From: Elusimicrobiales bacterium
GTDB lineage: Bacteria; Elusimicrobiota; Elusimicrobia; Elusimicrobiales; UBA9959
Assembly: GCA_024681855.1 (NCBI GenBank)
Contig: JAILAB010000057.1
Span: 1 to 51,740 of the forward strand
DNA: 51,740 bases
Direction: 5' to 3'
How positions within the stretch are numbered: the stretch's first letter is position 1; every line of letters begins with the position of its first letter. The position numbers were made by a program, and so were the translations under genes. Of the stretch, positions 36,101 to 43,441 are shown one piece after another. The notes beneath the pieces were generated by a model, which was not told where the DNA came from, did no database searches, and was given only the letters and a program-made list of their open reading frames with translations.

Positions 36101-36580
36101 ACTACTGATGCGGAAAAAGGTTATTTGGAGCCTGTTCAGTCGGAAATACTGCTAGCAAGATTCAATAGTCTTACACATGAATGCCTGCCGCTGCGCACGA
36201 CATTCAATTCAAGCACTAACCGGATAACGGCTTCAATAAATACGCTTGATTATTCCACTGGAGTTTCAAGTGCCACTGTAATACAGGTTATAAGGAAAAA
36301 AGCTCCTGCCACCTTATCGGAAGCTAAGATATATCCAAATCCGATGTATCCCAGCAGAGGGGATGGCTATGTCACGATAGAGCCTGTTCCTCTCAACACA
36401 AAACTTACGCTTTACACTCTTTCTGGAGCAAAAGTGTGGGAAGATAATTCCAACAATAGCTTTGTCATAATATGGAAAGGTGAAAATAAGCATGGAAACC
36501 CTGTAGCAAGCGGAATATATCTTGGCGTTCTAGAGTCTCCTTCAGGGAAAAAGAATATCAAAATAGCGGTGGAAAGGTAA
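30164..36580 (+). CDS. Giant exported kelch/fibronectin protein with FlgD-like C-terminal domain
   Basis: The 2138-residue protein starts with a signal peptide (MKKIFFLALLLTVSMAGGAFA). A first kelch region (about 25-360) has six repeats of the type HTATLLPNGNVLIAGG. A beta-rich region of unknown type follows (about 365-810). A second kelch region (about 840-1175) has seven repeats (for example SAHTSTLLPNGKVIVVGG), which together could form two beta-propellers. Four or five FN3-like domains lie at about 1380-1890, recognised by xWxW/PxTxYxxxV patterns such as LTPATGYYFRVKA. The last 90 residues (SEAKIYPNPMYPS through GNPVASGIYLGVLESPSGKK) match the FlgD-like/type-IX-sorting-like fold. It is probably an extracellular or surface adhesin. 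The PorV-like gene is 10 bases downstream. Confidence 0.88.
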   Translation: MTKMKKIFFLALLLTVSMAGGAFADLAKLNTARAGGYTTTLLPNGNILVTGGYGTYSTPANYYKSAEIYVSSKGVFEPISNMQVARSSHTATLLPNGKVLIYGGFGTDGDAIPSFEIFDPYTNSFTLYSPGNLSYPQGEHTATLLTQGVNKNKVLLCGGRTQVNGPVYLICTRFNSMVANFNNAIETYIHMRGARTNHTATLLSNGNVLIAGGRSYTTNEYLVSTDLYDVGENDFTLNNGALVVGRRDHAAVSLNNGKTAIIGGYNENFRYSSDYPYDIDTDDNWYNEDDGLPLATRHNPGYQGYLDSVELFDKYGKPTVISGPDSGIKTMPYRLARSAAALDPDGKIVLNGGRGNIPVTFANVSVTFLEGSILKSAGAIDTNAIGISTTASTAKFELSDTTLSRPVSGHILNGDIYIPTSDEDGIAVKVGDADNGQIQVKFHGRDDQDVNDKDDVKAILDNLKVGRYYDKDKPSGNLAATSVVLKDLAGTITFSPFIHDADEPKSASINYLYNSTTDATFLGCYNSVTGYPYNNALGKYIRASLFSSNPTSFPGSYYCQPSVPAQDQRYARLSSVSLTLQIDGIPKAYNGAQLTGEVQIKSFKISGGTSEGFTQPFTIEGDETTTQVAKAKFYNIYPTCTGSGEDTKCKISFPGLKFSLDNQNALIGIIKNADENSLSISTVTIGLYGNEYKFDEVSAEINFYANQVDLTDESYAVDVSTIVIRDMIFSNTLSYNPANSTWDSSVGAESGDTLYEYTASQSGSTGMTALLDHTLIIPASGSPVLIGGKGCRVTGSASCRRQNQGSPVPESDRLEVGSGGLFIRNSNEMLPVMRTYPTGGSGGQLNTPRQGHTTTALPNKDILVCGGSDGTQALSSCELYSNETKKWSYTGSMKTPRSAHTSTLLPNGKVIVVGGTDGNGPLNTTEIYNPKTGNFTESPVKMSYPRQNHTSTLLPNGNVFVVGGSTTTAYEVFVTTANKWIKKYTGNSNAPQISQHTATLMKTGCVAVIGGIKNSLATADYKIYCPMEAGSAPKYSGTIMVSGNNYKIYSHASVLDMNGNIWLIGGSNGNYPSSSVIKFTPNSNGNIANEGELIGSLPAGVTGHTAILTPDNYITVLGGKTVNSAVGFISRIKAELNLVTTLMDPNAIQPRANHSTVLDAEGHYLVIGGDNGRGVYYSDVERNYFTVNPDEYTSPSASENEGDGDSLRIPKITNTLSENARPGEPLTLYSTGTANNFHGFNDASSGKGIHHNTPRMMLMQMDNTSGFLVDVSTRIYVNSENDWNNMISSITAILPGQVSNDGSGYVNPELPWGHYYALTSLNGQFSNFKIIQVGENWDLPTISSAPSPFSPREGHYYDHYVLPVSTNYAIVPSTVTGYTVYKSSIVWTWPNISADDFPYITGYEVYSATTSDAAPSLGRVEQTTSQVYPFFVQTGLPSNFPAQISVVPYNIWTEGDTPKTSNTYYTLASSVSLNIGVTDLTTAYLDWSENNTNSDGTCYQVEYCKANPGISAGDRCFDVGNFASSGTFANTSFETKNCYNHSTFTATGLTPATGYYFRVKAINGTRPDYWNEHINNSGYETEYSQEVTTVTLAPIQTVSGNAIYDGTYHSIVWKWQNIDKTYPVTFTVTQVMPNTGTYTPLSSSMTCAFPQTDCSITWPQLLENTLYQVKVEAEIKVYNSDISDYDIYKSSPVLSEEVYTLAAPPTSMYLSAERPGAQATSQSVSAVWQGTFEKTFYVEISTSSDFSSITSSATVSSTDSYKFESLLPNTYYFGRVTSMNNAGEASSHTVTASTLTYPNPIKDLVLTPSAAGIIATWDTNQNNSSTTYRVFISTDPNFTPVVTRTDTTLSNEYSFYGLLTETAYHVKVQAENLEGSISNILNKSATTESGPSGTLPGSISGETNPQSNVNISGKFLNGRYVSLDIPAAAYSIPTAMAISPAEGEDYCHQNIPGMPIITAKIYTDNQNPQVPIDFTIGYFTTDAEKGYLEPVQSEILLARFNSLTHECLPLRTTFNSSTNRITASINTLDYSTGVSSATVIQVIRKKAPATLSEAKIYPNPMYPSRGDGYVTIEPVPLNTKLTLYTLSGAKVWEDNSNNSFVIIWKGENKHGNPVASGIYLGVLESPSGKKNIKIAVER

Positions 36581-36590
36581 GGAGGACATC

Positions 36591-37637
36591 ATGAAAAAAG
36601 AAAATATCCTTAAATCAGCTGCAGTCCTTCTGCTTGCCGCATTAGCACTTTCTTTAGGAAATGAGGCAAAAGCCGCAGATATTTCATACTTCTCTAAAGA
36701 AGCCGTTGGAACAACAGGGGCTGACTTCCTTAACTTGCCTGTAGGAGCAAGAGCCGTAGGCATGGGGGGAGCATATTCCGCAGTTGCTGAAGATGCATCA
36801 GCAATATATTGGAATCCGGCAGGCTTGGTTCAGATACCGAAACTGTCAGCAATGTTCATGAGAACGGAATATGTTGATGACATAAACTATCAATATGTAG
36901 CTTATGCCCAGCGGCTATCCTATGATTCAGTCCTCGGAATATCTTTTATGATGACTGACATCGGCACAATTGAGGGCATGGACAAATCCAAGAACAGCAT
37001 TGGATCATTCAATCCTCAGGATCAAGTGTTCACTTTATCATACAGCAAGGCTATTCTGGAATTTTCCAATAAAGATCTTGACGTATCTATGGGACTCAAT
37101 GCAAAATACATCAAGTCTGAGATTGTAGATTCAGCAACCAGCTTTGCAGGCGACATGGGCATTATGACCTTCAATTTCGGGGCCATACCTTACCGCATAG
37201 GCGTAGTTGTATCAAACATAGGCAAAGGACTTAAATATGATCAGGAATCAGACCCTTTGCCTATAACTGCCCGTTTCGGAGGATCTATAAATCCTTTTGA
37301 CAACCTGCTTCTTGCCGCAGACATAGTTGTTCCTAAAGGAAACAGGATGAACCTCCAGGCCGGCGTAGAAGCATACATAACGCCTAATGAGCTTACAAGG
37401 CTTACGGCAAGGGCCGGCATAGACATGCAGCAGATGGAAGACGGATTCAGCGGCATATCCTTGGGCGTAGGGGCTACGCTTCAGTTCTTCACATTGGATT
37501 ATGCTTTTGTCCCAATGGGAGACTTGGGCAACACTCACAGAATATCGCTTTCATTTGATTTCCCATTCCGAAGCCCCATATTCCAGCGCAGGGACCGCTC
37601 AGTATTTACCGACATGAGAGGACTTTCATTTAAGTAA
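36591..37637 (+). CDS. PorV/PorQ family outer-membrane protein
   Basis: A signal peptide (about 1-29, ending NEAKAA) precedes FLNLPVGARAVGMGGAYSAVAEDASAIYWNPAGL, the very characteristic PorV/PorQ (UPF0164-like) N-terminus, followed by alternating beta-strand segments up to a C-terminal barrel strand ending HRISLSFDFPF. In Bacteroidetes, PorV shuttles substrates of the type IX secretion system to the attachment complex. A GGAGGA Shine-Dalgarno site lies before the ATG, and the gene follows the giant exported protein by 10 bases, making that protein a likely client. No other type IX component is in the window. Confidence 0.92.
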   Translation: MKKENILKSAAVLLLAALALSLGNEAKAADISYFSKEAVGTTGADFLNLPVGARAVGMGGAYSAVAEDASAIYWNPAGLVQIPKLSAMFMRTEYVDDINYQYVAYAQRLSYDSVLGISFMMTDIGTIEGMDKSKNSIGSFNPQDQVFTLSYSKAILEFSNKDLDVSMGLNAKYIKSEIVDSATSFAGDMGIMTFNFGAIPYRIGVVVSNIGKGLKYDQESDPLPITARFGGSINPFDNLLLAADIVVPKGNRMNLQAGVEAYITPNELTRLTARAGIDMQQMEDGFSGISLGVGATLQFFTLDYAFVPMGDLGNTHRISLSFDFPFRSPIFQRRDRSVFTDMRGLSFK

Positions 37638-37647
37638 ATTCTCTGAG

Positions 37648-37700
37648 ACTATCAGAAATCTGATAGTAAAACGCAGGCAATAAGTTAATGCCTGCGTTTT
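37648..37700 (+). terminator. Tandem hairpins ending the giant protein/PorV unit
   Basis: A first hairpin ACTATCAG/CTGATAGT (37648-37667) is followed by a second with a 12-bp stem AAAACGCAGGCA (37668-37679) and TGCCTGCGTTTT (37689-37700) and further T residues. The second is a standard rho-independent terminator. Confidence 0.85.
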
Positions 37701-37708
37701 TTATTTGC

Positions 37709-37736
37709 TTGACTTTTTATGATATAATATTATAAT
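37709..37736 (+). promoter_or_regulatory. Probable sigma-70-type promoter
   Basis: TTGACT at 37709-37714 and TATAAT at 37731-37736 are separated by 16 bases; a second TATAAT lies at 37723-37728 at an unsuitable distance. The promoter is just after the preceding terminator and about 35-40 bases before the next start codon. Confidence 0.65.
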
Positions 37737-37773
37737 AGGGAATAGAGTTATATTTATTTCCGTGAGCAAAACA

Positions 37774-38154
37774 ATGAGAAAAATAAAAACAAAAAAAACA
37801 ATGGCAGAAAAGTCTGAAGCTAAACCTGTTAAAGTTTCAAAAAAACAAAAAACTGAAAAAAAATCGGTTGAAAAAACTACAGCAGCAGAAGACTTTATAA
37901 ACATTGATTTCCCCACAAATAATGAGGAAATCCCCATCGGCACAGGCTATACTATACGCATAAGCGCTAGTCTATGCGAAACGGTGCAAATATCTGTCAA
38001 TGACGGAGAATGGATGGAATGCCGGAATGCCAGCGGGTATTGGTGGTTTGACTGGGATGAGGTAGAGCCAGGCAAATATAAAATATATGCCCGCATGAAA
38101 AAAGCAGATGGCACGGAAGCTGTCTCAAAGCGCCGGCTTTGCAAAATTGCATAA
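37774..38154 (+). CDS. Small basic protein with C-terminal beta-rich domain, unknown function
   Basis: The 126-residue protein begins with about 35 lysine-rich residues (KIKTKKTMAEKSEAKPVK), followed by a compact domain with IDFPTNNEEIPIGTGYTIRISAS, VQISVNDGEWMECRNASGYWWFDWDEVEPGKYKIYARMKKADG. The second part looks like an immunoglobulin-like or early-set fold, with tryptophans that could contact a ligand. A GTG four codons upstream is an alternative start; neither has a Shine-Dalgarno site. It has its own promoter and terminator. I do not recognise a family. Confidence 0.62.
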   Translation: MRKIKTKKTMAEKSEAKPVKVSKKQKTEKKSVEKTTAAEDFINIDFPTNNEEIPIGTGYTIRISASLCETVQISVNDGEWMECRNASGYWWFDWDEVEPGKYKIYARMKKADGTEAVSKRRLCKIA

Positions 38155-38174
38155 AAGAGGCAACTGTTACAAAG

Positions 38175-38208
38175 AAAACGCATCAGGGCTAAAACCTTGC
38201 TGCGTTTT
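38175..38208 (+). terminator. Terminator between the small beta-rich protein gene and rsgA
   Basis: AAAACGCA (38175-38182) pairs with TGCGTTTT (38201-38208), with a short inner AGG/CCT pairing in the loop, followed by more T residues. rsgA begins 20 bases further on, so either rsgA has a promoter overlapping this site or termination is partial. Confidence 0.6.
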
Positions 38209-38227
38209 TTTATCTCAGGTGAAAACA

Positions 38228-39214
38228 ATGGAAATGCAAGAGCTAGGCTGGGACAGCTGGTTTGAAAATATTTATAAAAATGACTCAAATAGAGAAAAAT
38301 TATTGCCAGCAAGAATAACAGCTGAATATGCCGGCTGCTATGGAGCAGAAAGCATAAGAGGCTCCCTTCTTCTTTCACTTTCGGGGAAACTAAGGCACAA
38401 GTCAGCCTCATCTAAGGAAATTCCCGTTGTGGGGGACTGGGTTTTAGTTTCAAAAAAAATTTCTGCCGACAAGCTGCCAATAATCAGAATATTGCCAAGA
38501 AAAACACTTATCGCAAGAAAGGCTGCCGGAAAAGCTAATCTTATGCAGCCTATAGCAGCTAATGCGGATTATGTTTTTATAGTACAGGGACTAGACGCAA
38601 ATTATAACATAAAACGTCTGGACCGCTATCTTACGGCAGTAAAAAACACTGGAGTTAAGCCCGTAATCATACTTAACAAGGCAGACCTTTGCCATGAATG
38701 TCAGTCTAGGAAAAAAGAAACAGAAGCAGCTGCGGGAGGCGTTCCTGTTCTTGTATTAGACTCAATCAGCCATAAAGGATATGACTCCCTAGCCCCTTAC
38801 ATAATGGCAGGAAAAACAATAGCATTTATAGGTTCTTCCGGCGTAGGCAAATCCACAATAATTAATGAGCTTGGCGCGGAAAAACAGAAAACGGGCCCGG
38901 TAAAAGCTAAAGACGGAAAGGGAATGCACACTACCACTACAAGAAGGCTGCTTAAGCTAAAGAATGGGGCATTGCTTGTTGACACTCCAGGAATGAAAGA
39001 GTTTGCTGCCTGGGATGCAGCGGATGGATTCAGCGAAAATTTCGCTGACATTGAAAACATTGCGCTTAAATGCAAATTTACTAACTGCAAACATATTACT
39101 GAACCGGAATGCGCAGTAAAAGAAGCCGTGAGGCAAGGAATTATATCAGCTTCAAGGCTTGAAAACTATATTAAACTTAAAGAAGAATTAAAAAAAAGAA
39201 AGAAAAACTGGTAA
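38228..39214 (+). CDS. rsgA: Ribosome small-subunit-dependent GTPase RsgA
   Basis: RsgA assists late 30S maturation. The protein has an N-terminal OB-like domain (RGSLLLSLSGKLRHK; VVGDWVLV), a circularly permuted GTPase order with NKADL before the P-loop GSSGVGKSTIINEL (near residue 200), then MHTTTTRRLLKL and DTPGMKEF, and a C-terminal zinc site CKFTNCKHITEPECAV. The start at 38228 has AGGTGA upstream; the open frame extends further but would begin inside the previous gene. At 328 residues it is the usual size. It is not beside rpe, where it often occurs. Confidence 0.95.
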   Translation: MEMQELGWDSWFENIYKNDSNREKLLPARITAEYAGCYGAESIRGSLLLSLSGKLRHKSASSKEIPVVGDWVLVSKKISADKLPIIRILPRKTLIARKAAGKANLMQPIAANADYVFIVQGLDANYNIKRLDRYLTAVKNTGVKPVIILNKADLCHECQSRKKETEAAAGGVPVLVLDSISHKGYDSLAPYIMAGKTIAFIGSSGVGKSTIINELGAEKQKTGPVKAKDGKGMHTTTTRRLLKLKNGALLVDTPGMKEFAAWDAADGFSENFADIENIALKCKFTNCKHITEPECAVKEAVRQGIISASRLENYIKLKEELKKRKKNW

Positions 39215-39260
39215 AATAGTATAGTAACATCATTTAATAAATAAAAGAGGCAGAGTTTAT

Positions 39261-40898
39261 ATGAAGATACATGAATACGCCGGAAAACATCTTCCTGAAG
39301 ACAAAATAACAGACATAGACAAGCTTATAAAAATGTACTATTCAGAAAAACCTGATATGTCCGCCCCGGAAAACAGGGTATCATTCGGGACTTCAGGACA
39401 TAGGGGAAGCTCATTTAAATCCTCTTTTACGGAAAGCCATATTCTAGCAATCACGCAAGCCATTTGCGATTACAGAAAGAAAGAAAATATAACAGGCCCG
39501 GTTTTTATAGGATATGACACGCATGCGCTTTCGCGCCCTGCTTTTGAGACAGCTCTTGAAGTGCTGGCCGCCAATGAAACTGATGCGATGATCGCTGACA
39601 ATGATTATACGCCAACTCCTTCCGTATCACATGCAATCATCTCATACAATAGCGGAAGGATTTCCGGCCTGGCTGACGGCATAGTAATCACGCCTTCGCA
39701 TAACCCGCCTTCAGACGGCGGATTCAAATATAATACTATAAACGGCGGCCCGGCAGACATATCCATAACCTCGCAGATTCAAGATGCAGCAAACTCCTAT
39801 TTGGAAAACAACCTTAATGGAGTAAAAAGGGTTCCATTTAACCAGGCGCTTATTGCATCCACAACACATACATACGAGTACAGGCACAATTATGTGCGTG
39901 ATTTGTGCAATGTCCTTGACATGGAATCAATACGGGCTTCCGGAATAATTTTAGGAGCAGATCCTCTTGGAGGCTCAGGCATAAGCTATTGGGGGGAAAT
40001 AGCAGATTTTTACAAGATAAACCTTGAAATAGTAAGCAATGAGGTAGACAAAAGCTTTAAGTTTATGACTGCAGACTGGGATGGCAAAATACGCATGGAT
40101 CCCTCTTCCAAGTATGCGATGCAAAGGCTTCTTTCCATTAAAGACAAGTTTGAAGTGTCATTCGGCTGCGACCCAGATTATGACAGGCATGGAATAGTTA
40201 CTAAAACACATGGCCTTATGCAGCCTAATCACTATCTGTCAGCAGCAATAGACTATCTTTTCAGGCATCGCGCCGGCTGGAAAGTTACCGCAGGAGTGGG
40301 AAAAACACTCGTATCCAGCTCCATGATAGACAGAGTGGCCAGAGGCCTTAACAGAAATCTTGCGGAAGTGCCCGTAGGCTTTAAGTGGTTTGTAAGCGGC
40401 CTGATTGACGGCTCATTAGGCTTCGGCGGAGAAGAAAGCGCCGGCGCATCATTTTTAAGATTTGACGGAAAGCCATGGAGCACAGACAAAGACGGAATAA
40501 TTCTAGCTCTGCTTTCCGGAGAAATAACGGCAAAAACAAAGCTTAATCCGTCACAATATTATGACAAGCTTACTGAAAAATACGGTAAGCCATGCTATGC
40601 CCGTCATGACGCGCCATGTTCGCCTGAGCTGAAAAAAATGCTTAAGAGCTTGTCCCCGGAAAAGGTAACATTTAAAGAGCTGGCCGGAAGCAAAATAACA
40701 AAGATAGAGACAAAAGCCTCCTCCAATAACGCAGCTTTCGGCGGAGTAAAAATAAGTTCTGAAAACGGATGGTTCGCCGCCAGGCCTTCAGGCACTGAAA
40801 ATGTATATAAAATCTATGCTGAAAGCTTTAAAGACGAATCGCATCTTAATGAAATTTTCAGTAATGCTGAAAATATGATAGCTTCACTGGAAAAATAA
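39261..40898 (+). CDS. pgm: Phosphoglucomutase, alpha-D-glucose-phosphate-specific type
   Basis: The enzyme interconverts glucose 1-phosphate and glucose 6-phosphate, linking glycolysis with glycogen and cell-surface sugar synthesis. Present are FGTSGHRGSSFKSSFTE (41-57), the phosphoserine loop GIVITPSHNPPSDGG with S146, the metal loop FGCDPDYDRHGIV, sugar-binding GFGGEESAGASFL, and the phosphate-binding ARPSGTENVYKIYAES near the C-terminus. Length (545) and motifs fit the bacterial Pgm subfamily rather than GlmM or ManB. AAGAGGC lies about 11 bases before the ATG. Confidence 0.96.
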   Translation: MKIHEYAGKHLPEDKITDIDKLIKMYYSEKPDMSAPENRVSFGTSGHRGSSFKSSFTESHILAITQAICDYRKKENITGPVFIGYDTHALSRPAFETALEVLAANETDAMIADNDYTPTPSVSHAIISYNSGRISGLADGIVITPSHNPPSDGGFKYNTINGGPADISITSQIQDAANSYLENNLNGVKRVPFNQALIASTTHTYEYRHNYVRDLCNVLDMESIRASGIILGADPLGGSGISYWGEIADFYKINLEIVSNEVDKSFKFMTADWDGKIRMDPSSKYAMQRLLSIKDKFEVSFGCDPDYDRHGIVTKTHGLMQPNHYLSAAIDYLFRHRAGWKVTAGVGKTLVSSSMIDRVARGLNRNLAEVPVGFKWFVSGLIDGSLGFGGEESAGASFLRFDGKPWSTDKDGIILALLSGEITAKTKLNPSQYYDKLTEKYGKPCYARHDAPCSPELKKMLKSLSPEKVTFKELAGSKITKIETKASSNNAAFGGVKISSENGWFAARPSGTENVYKIYAESFKDESHLNEIFSNAENMIASLEK

Positions 40899-40904
40899 AA
40901 AAGC

Positions 40905-40969
40905 TGCCATGGCAGAATGAAATACCTTTCTAACTTTTACAGCTGAAAACAAATCATTCTGCCATGGCA
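40905..40969. repeat. 16-bp perfect inverted repeat at the junction of convergent genes
   Basis: TGCCATGGCAGAATGA at 40905-40920 is the exact inverted copy of 40954-40969, which are the last codons and stop of pcp. The arms flank 33 bases and each contains the self-complementary TGCCATGGCA. The structure could act as a shared transcript end for pgm and pcp, but no T tract follows it. Confidence 0.75.
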
Positions 40970-41574
40970 TTTAGAATAATAAACCCCGCTTTTTTTAGCA
41001 TTTCCTGAGGAAGCGTAGCAGTGAATCTGTAAGGTTTTTCTTTTATCGCTTCCTCGCTGGAAAGAGGCAGATGCACAAAAGCATACCTGCAATCATTACC
41101 GCATATTCCTCCGCTTATAGCATGCATAGCCTCGTACATCAGAGTATTGCATACATAGGTTCCGGCATGGCTGCTTGTATAAGCAGGTATTTTAGCCTTA
41201 AGAAGAAGCGAAACTATCTTTTCAGGATGGAATGACAAATAATATGCGGCAGGCCCGTCCTCATGGATAGGAATGCCGGCCGGCCTTAAGCCGCTATTAT
41301 CATTTATTCCATAATCTTTTATGTTTAGGGCAAAACGCTCTGCCCTTACTGCCGTTTCCCCTGCGGCAAGCCCAAAAGATAAGGCTCTTACAGGTTGATG
41401 CTTTGCTAATAATTCTCTCATTCTTACCCCAGCTTCCAGGCCGCTGACAGGAATAATTTCCTTAATTATTTTAAAGCCATTAATGGAAGAAGGAAGAGAT
41501 TTCATAACTATAGCGGAAATGTTTGTCTTTCTTCCGCCAAAAGGAGCAAATGCGGTAACAAGTATCTTCTTCAT
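40954..41574 (-). CDS. pcp: Pyroglutamyl-peptidase I
   Basis: This cysteine peptidase removes N-terminal pyroglutamate. The catalytic triad is visible: E79 in RAERFALN, C142 in GTYVCNTLMY and H168 in FVHLPLS, with the N-terminal MKKILVTAFAPFGG. At 206 residues it has the normal length. I chose ATG 41574; a longer reading adds 20 residues not seen in the family. A TAAAAT box lies 8 bases before this ATG with no Shine-Dalgarno site, suggesting a leaderless message. It is convergent with pgm. Confidence 0.95.
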   Translation of the reverse strand: MKKILVTAFAPFGGRKTNISAIVMKSLPSSINGFKIIKEIIPVSGLEAGVRMRELLAKHQPVRALSFGLAAGETAVRAERFALNIKDYGINDNSGLRPAGIPIHEDGPAAYYLSFHPEKIVSLLLKAKIPAYTSSHAGTYVCNTLMYEAMHAISGGICGNDCRYAFVHLPLSSEEAIKEKPYRFTATLPQEMLKKAGFIILNAMAE

Positions 41575-41678
41575 ATTATTTGATTTTAGCAAAAAAATTT
41601 TAATATTATTCAAGCAGTTATTCCGCATGCGCAACTATTCAGCAAGCCCCGCTTTACATAATTAATAGCGCAATTTGA

Positions 41679-41684
41679 TAAAAT
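41679..41684 (+). promoter_or_regulatory. -10 box of a leaderless miaB transcript
   Basis: TAAAAT lies 7 bases before the miaB ATG and there is no Shine-Dalgarno sequence. The nearest -35-like element, TTTACA at 41653-41658, has a long spacer of 20 bases. Confidence 0.6.
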
Positions 41685-41691
41685 ATCATTA

Positions 41692-42948
41692 ATGAGCAGA
41701 AAACTCTATATCATAACTTTCGGCTGCCAGATGAATGAAGCTGATTCGGAACACATTGCAAGGATTTTCCGTAAAAGAGGATTTGAACTTACAGACAAAC
41801 TTAATGACGCTGATGCCGTGCTTGTAAACACTTGCACTGTAAGGCAGCTGGCTGAAGATAAGGCCATTTCACAAATTGGCCGTCTGAAACACTGGAAAAA
41901 AGCCAAGCCGGAAGGAAAACTTTTTGTAACAGGCTGTGCCGCGCAAAGGCTGGGAGCCAGAAATATAAAAAAACGCTTTAAATATGTAGATATAGTTTCT
42001 GGCGCAAAAGAGATAGGGAAAATTGAAAACATTATTGATTCAGCCTACCCCTTGCATACAGCTTTAAATATAGACGCAAAGCCTGAAAATATATACCGTT
42101 CTCCTCTCACAGCTTATGTAACAGTCATGAGGGGCTGCTCACACAGATGCAGCTACTGCATAGTTCCTTCAGTGCGAGGCCCTGCAGTTTTTCTATCCAG
42201 AGAGGAGATAATCAGAGATGCCAAAGAAAAACTGGCAGGCGGGGCAAAAGAGCTTGTTCTTCTGGGCCAAACTGTAAATTCATACAAGCGCCCGGGATAT
42301 ACATTCTCAAACCTTCTAGAAGAAATATTAAATCTGCCGGGGCTGTTAAGATTAAGATTCATGAGCCCTCACCCTCTATATTTTGACAAGGATTTCAAAA
42401 GAATTTTAAAACAGTATCCTAAACTGGCAAGACATATACACTTGCCAGCGCAATCCGGCTCAGACCGAATTCTTAAACTTATGAGGCGGGGGTATACGCA
42501 TAATCAATATCTTGACATTATTAAAGGCCTGCGCGAAGAAATACCGGATCTGGCTGTAAGCACAGACTTTATAACAGGATATCCTGGGGAAACCGAAGAG
42601 GATTTTCAAGAAACGCTGCGGCTTGTAAGCGAGGCCAGGTTCTCTTCCGCTTTCTGCTTCAAATATTCCCCGCGCACGGATAATCCGGCAATGGCATCGG
42701 ATATTCCAGAGAATATACTGGAAGAACGCCTTGACAGGCTTCTTAAGGCGGTTAAAAAAATTTCCAATGTGATTTTGCTTGAAAGAATTGCTAAAATAGA
42801 AGAAGTGCTATTTGAGACGGCTGATTTTGGAAGATCATCATCAAATATGGCTGTGCGCATTAACTCTGCGGCAGAGCCCGGCAGTCTCAAAAAAGTGGAG
42901 ATATTGTCCGCAGAAAGAAACACATTACACGGAAAGGTGCTTTTATGA
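41692..42948 (+). CDS. miaB: tRNA-2-methylthio-N6-dimethylallyladenosine synthase MiaB
   Basis: MiaB is a radical-SAM enzyme that adds a methylthio group to i6A37 in tRNA. The UPF0004 domain has its three cluster cysteines in ITFGCQMNEADSEH, VNTCTVRQ and VTGCAAQR. The radical-SAM motif is GCSHRCSYCIVPSVRG near residues 147-162. A short TRAM-like C-terminus ends at GKVLL. GCQMN and the SYCIVPxVRG block favour MiaB over MtaB or RimO. At 418 residues it is slightly short. miaA, which makes its substrate, lies two genes downstream. Confidence 0.93.
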   Translation: MSRKLYIITFGCQMNEADSEHIARIFRKRGFELTDKLNDADAVLVNTCTVRQLAEDKAISQIGRLKHWKKAKPEGKLFVTGCAAQRLGARNIKKRFKYVDIVSGAKEIGKIENIIDSAYPLHTALNIDAKPENIYRSPLTAYVTVMRGCSHRCSYCIVPSVRGPAVFLSREEIIRDAKEKLAGGAKELVLLGQTVNSYKRPGYTFSNLLEEILNLPGLLRLRFMSPHPLYFDKDFKRILKQYPKLARHIHLPAQSGSDRILKLMRRGYTHNQYLDIIKGLREEIPDLAVSTDFITGYPGETEEDFQETLRLVSEARFSSAFCFKYSPRTDNPAMASDIPENILEERLDRLLKAVKKISNVILLERIAKIEEVLFETADFGRSSSNMAVRINSAAEPGSLKKVEILSAERNTLHGKVLL

Positions 42949-43424
42949 CAAAGAAAAACAAAGTGATCAAAGAAAGACGTGCCCATGTGCGCTTGCCAAT
43001 GCTCAACGGAATACTTGAGCCAGTAGAGATTGAGTTCTTTGCTGAAGAAGCCGATGGAAAAACTGTTCCGCAACCGGCTATTCTTGCGGATCTTTCCGCT
43101 GGAGGCATGAGGCTCATAACCTTTGCTCTGCCGCCTAAATCCAAGGAACTCAACATAGTCCTTCAGCTTGCCGGAATGAAAAATGGCTTTCCTGTGACAG
43201 GCAGAATCGCATGGGTAAAGGAAAAGAGCGGCGTTTACATGACAGGCATTGCCTTCACTTCAATAAATGATGCGGACAAGAAGACAATAAATGAAATGGC
43301 AGAAGATTTCGCTGACTGCGACACCCGCTTCCAATTAAAGCTGCCGGATGTATGCTCTGAAACCTGCAAGGCTTCCGGCCTCTGCAATAAACCTCAGAAA
43401 GACGATTCGCTGTTCAAGAAATAA
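42945..43424 (+). CDS. PilZ-domain protein with C-terminal cysteine cluster
   Basis: The c-di-GMP-binding PilZ signatures are R12/R16 in ERRAHVRLPM and D49-S51-G53-G54 in ADLSAGGMRL, followed by the VTGRIAWVKEKSGVYMTGIAF strand pattern. It probably senses c-di-GMP. After the domain, residues 125-147 hold four cysteines (C125, C137, C141, C147), which could bind metal; this is unusual for PilZ proteins I know. The ATG overlaps the miaB stop by 4 bases, so the two are co-transcribed, and a terminator follows. No motility or polysaccharide genes are near. Confidence 0.88.
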   Translation: MTKKNKVIKERRAHVRLPMLNGILEPVEIEFFAEEADGKTVPQPAILADLSAGGMRLITFALPPKSKELNIVLQLAGMKNGFPVTGRIAWVKEKSGVYMTGIAFTSINDADKKTINEMAEDFADCDTRFQLKLPDVCSETCKASGLCNKPQKDDSLFKK

Positions 43425-43441
43425 GTTTAATCGTAAAAACT

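Noticed and set aside
38108-38227. Longer rsgA start
   Set aside because: It begins inside the preceding gene and reads through the terminator hairpin; family alignment and AGGTGA support 38228.
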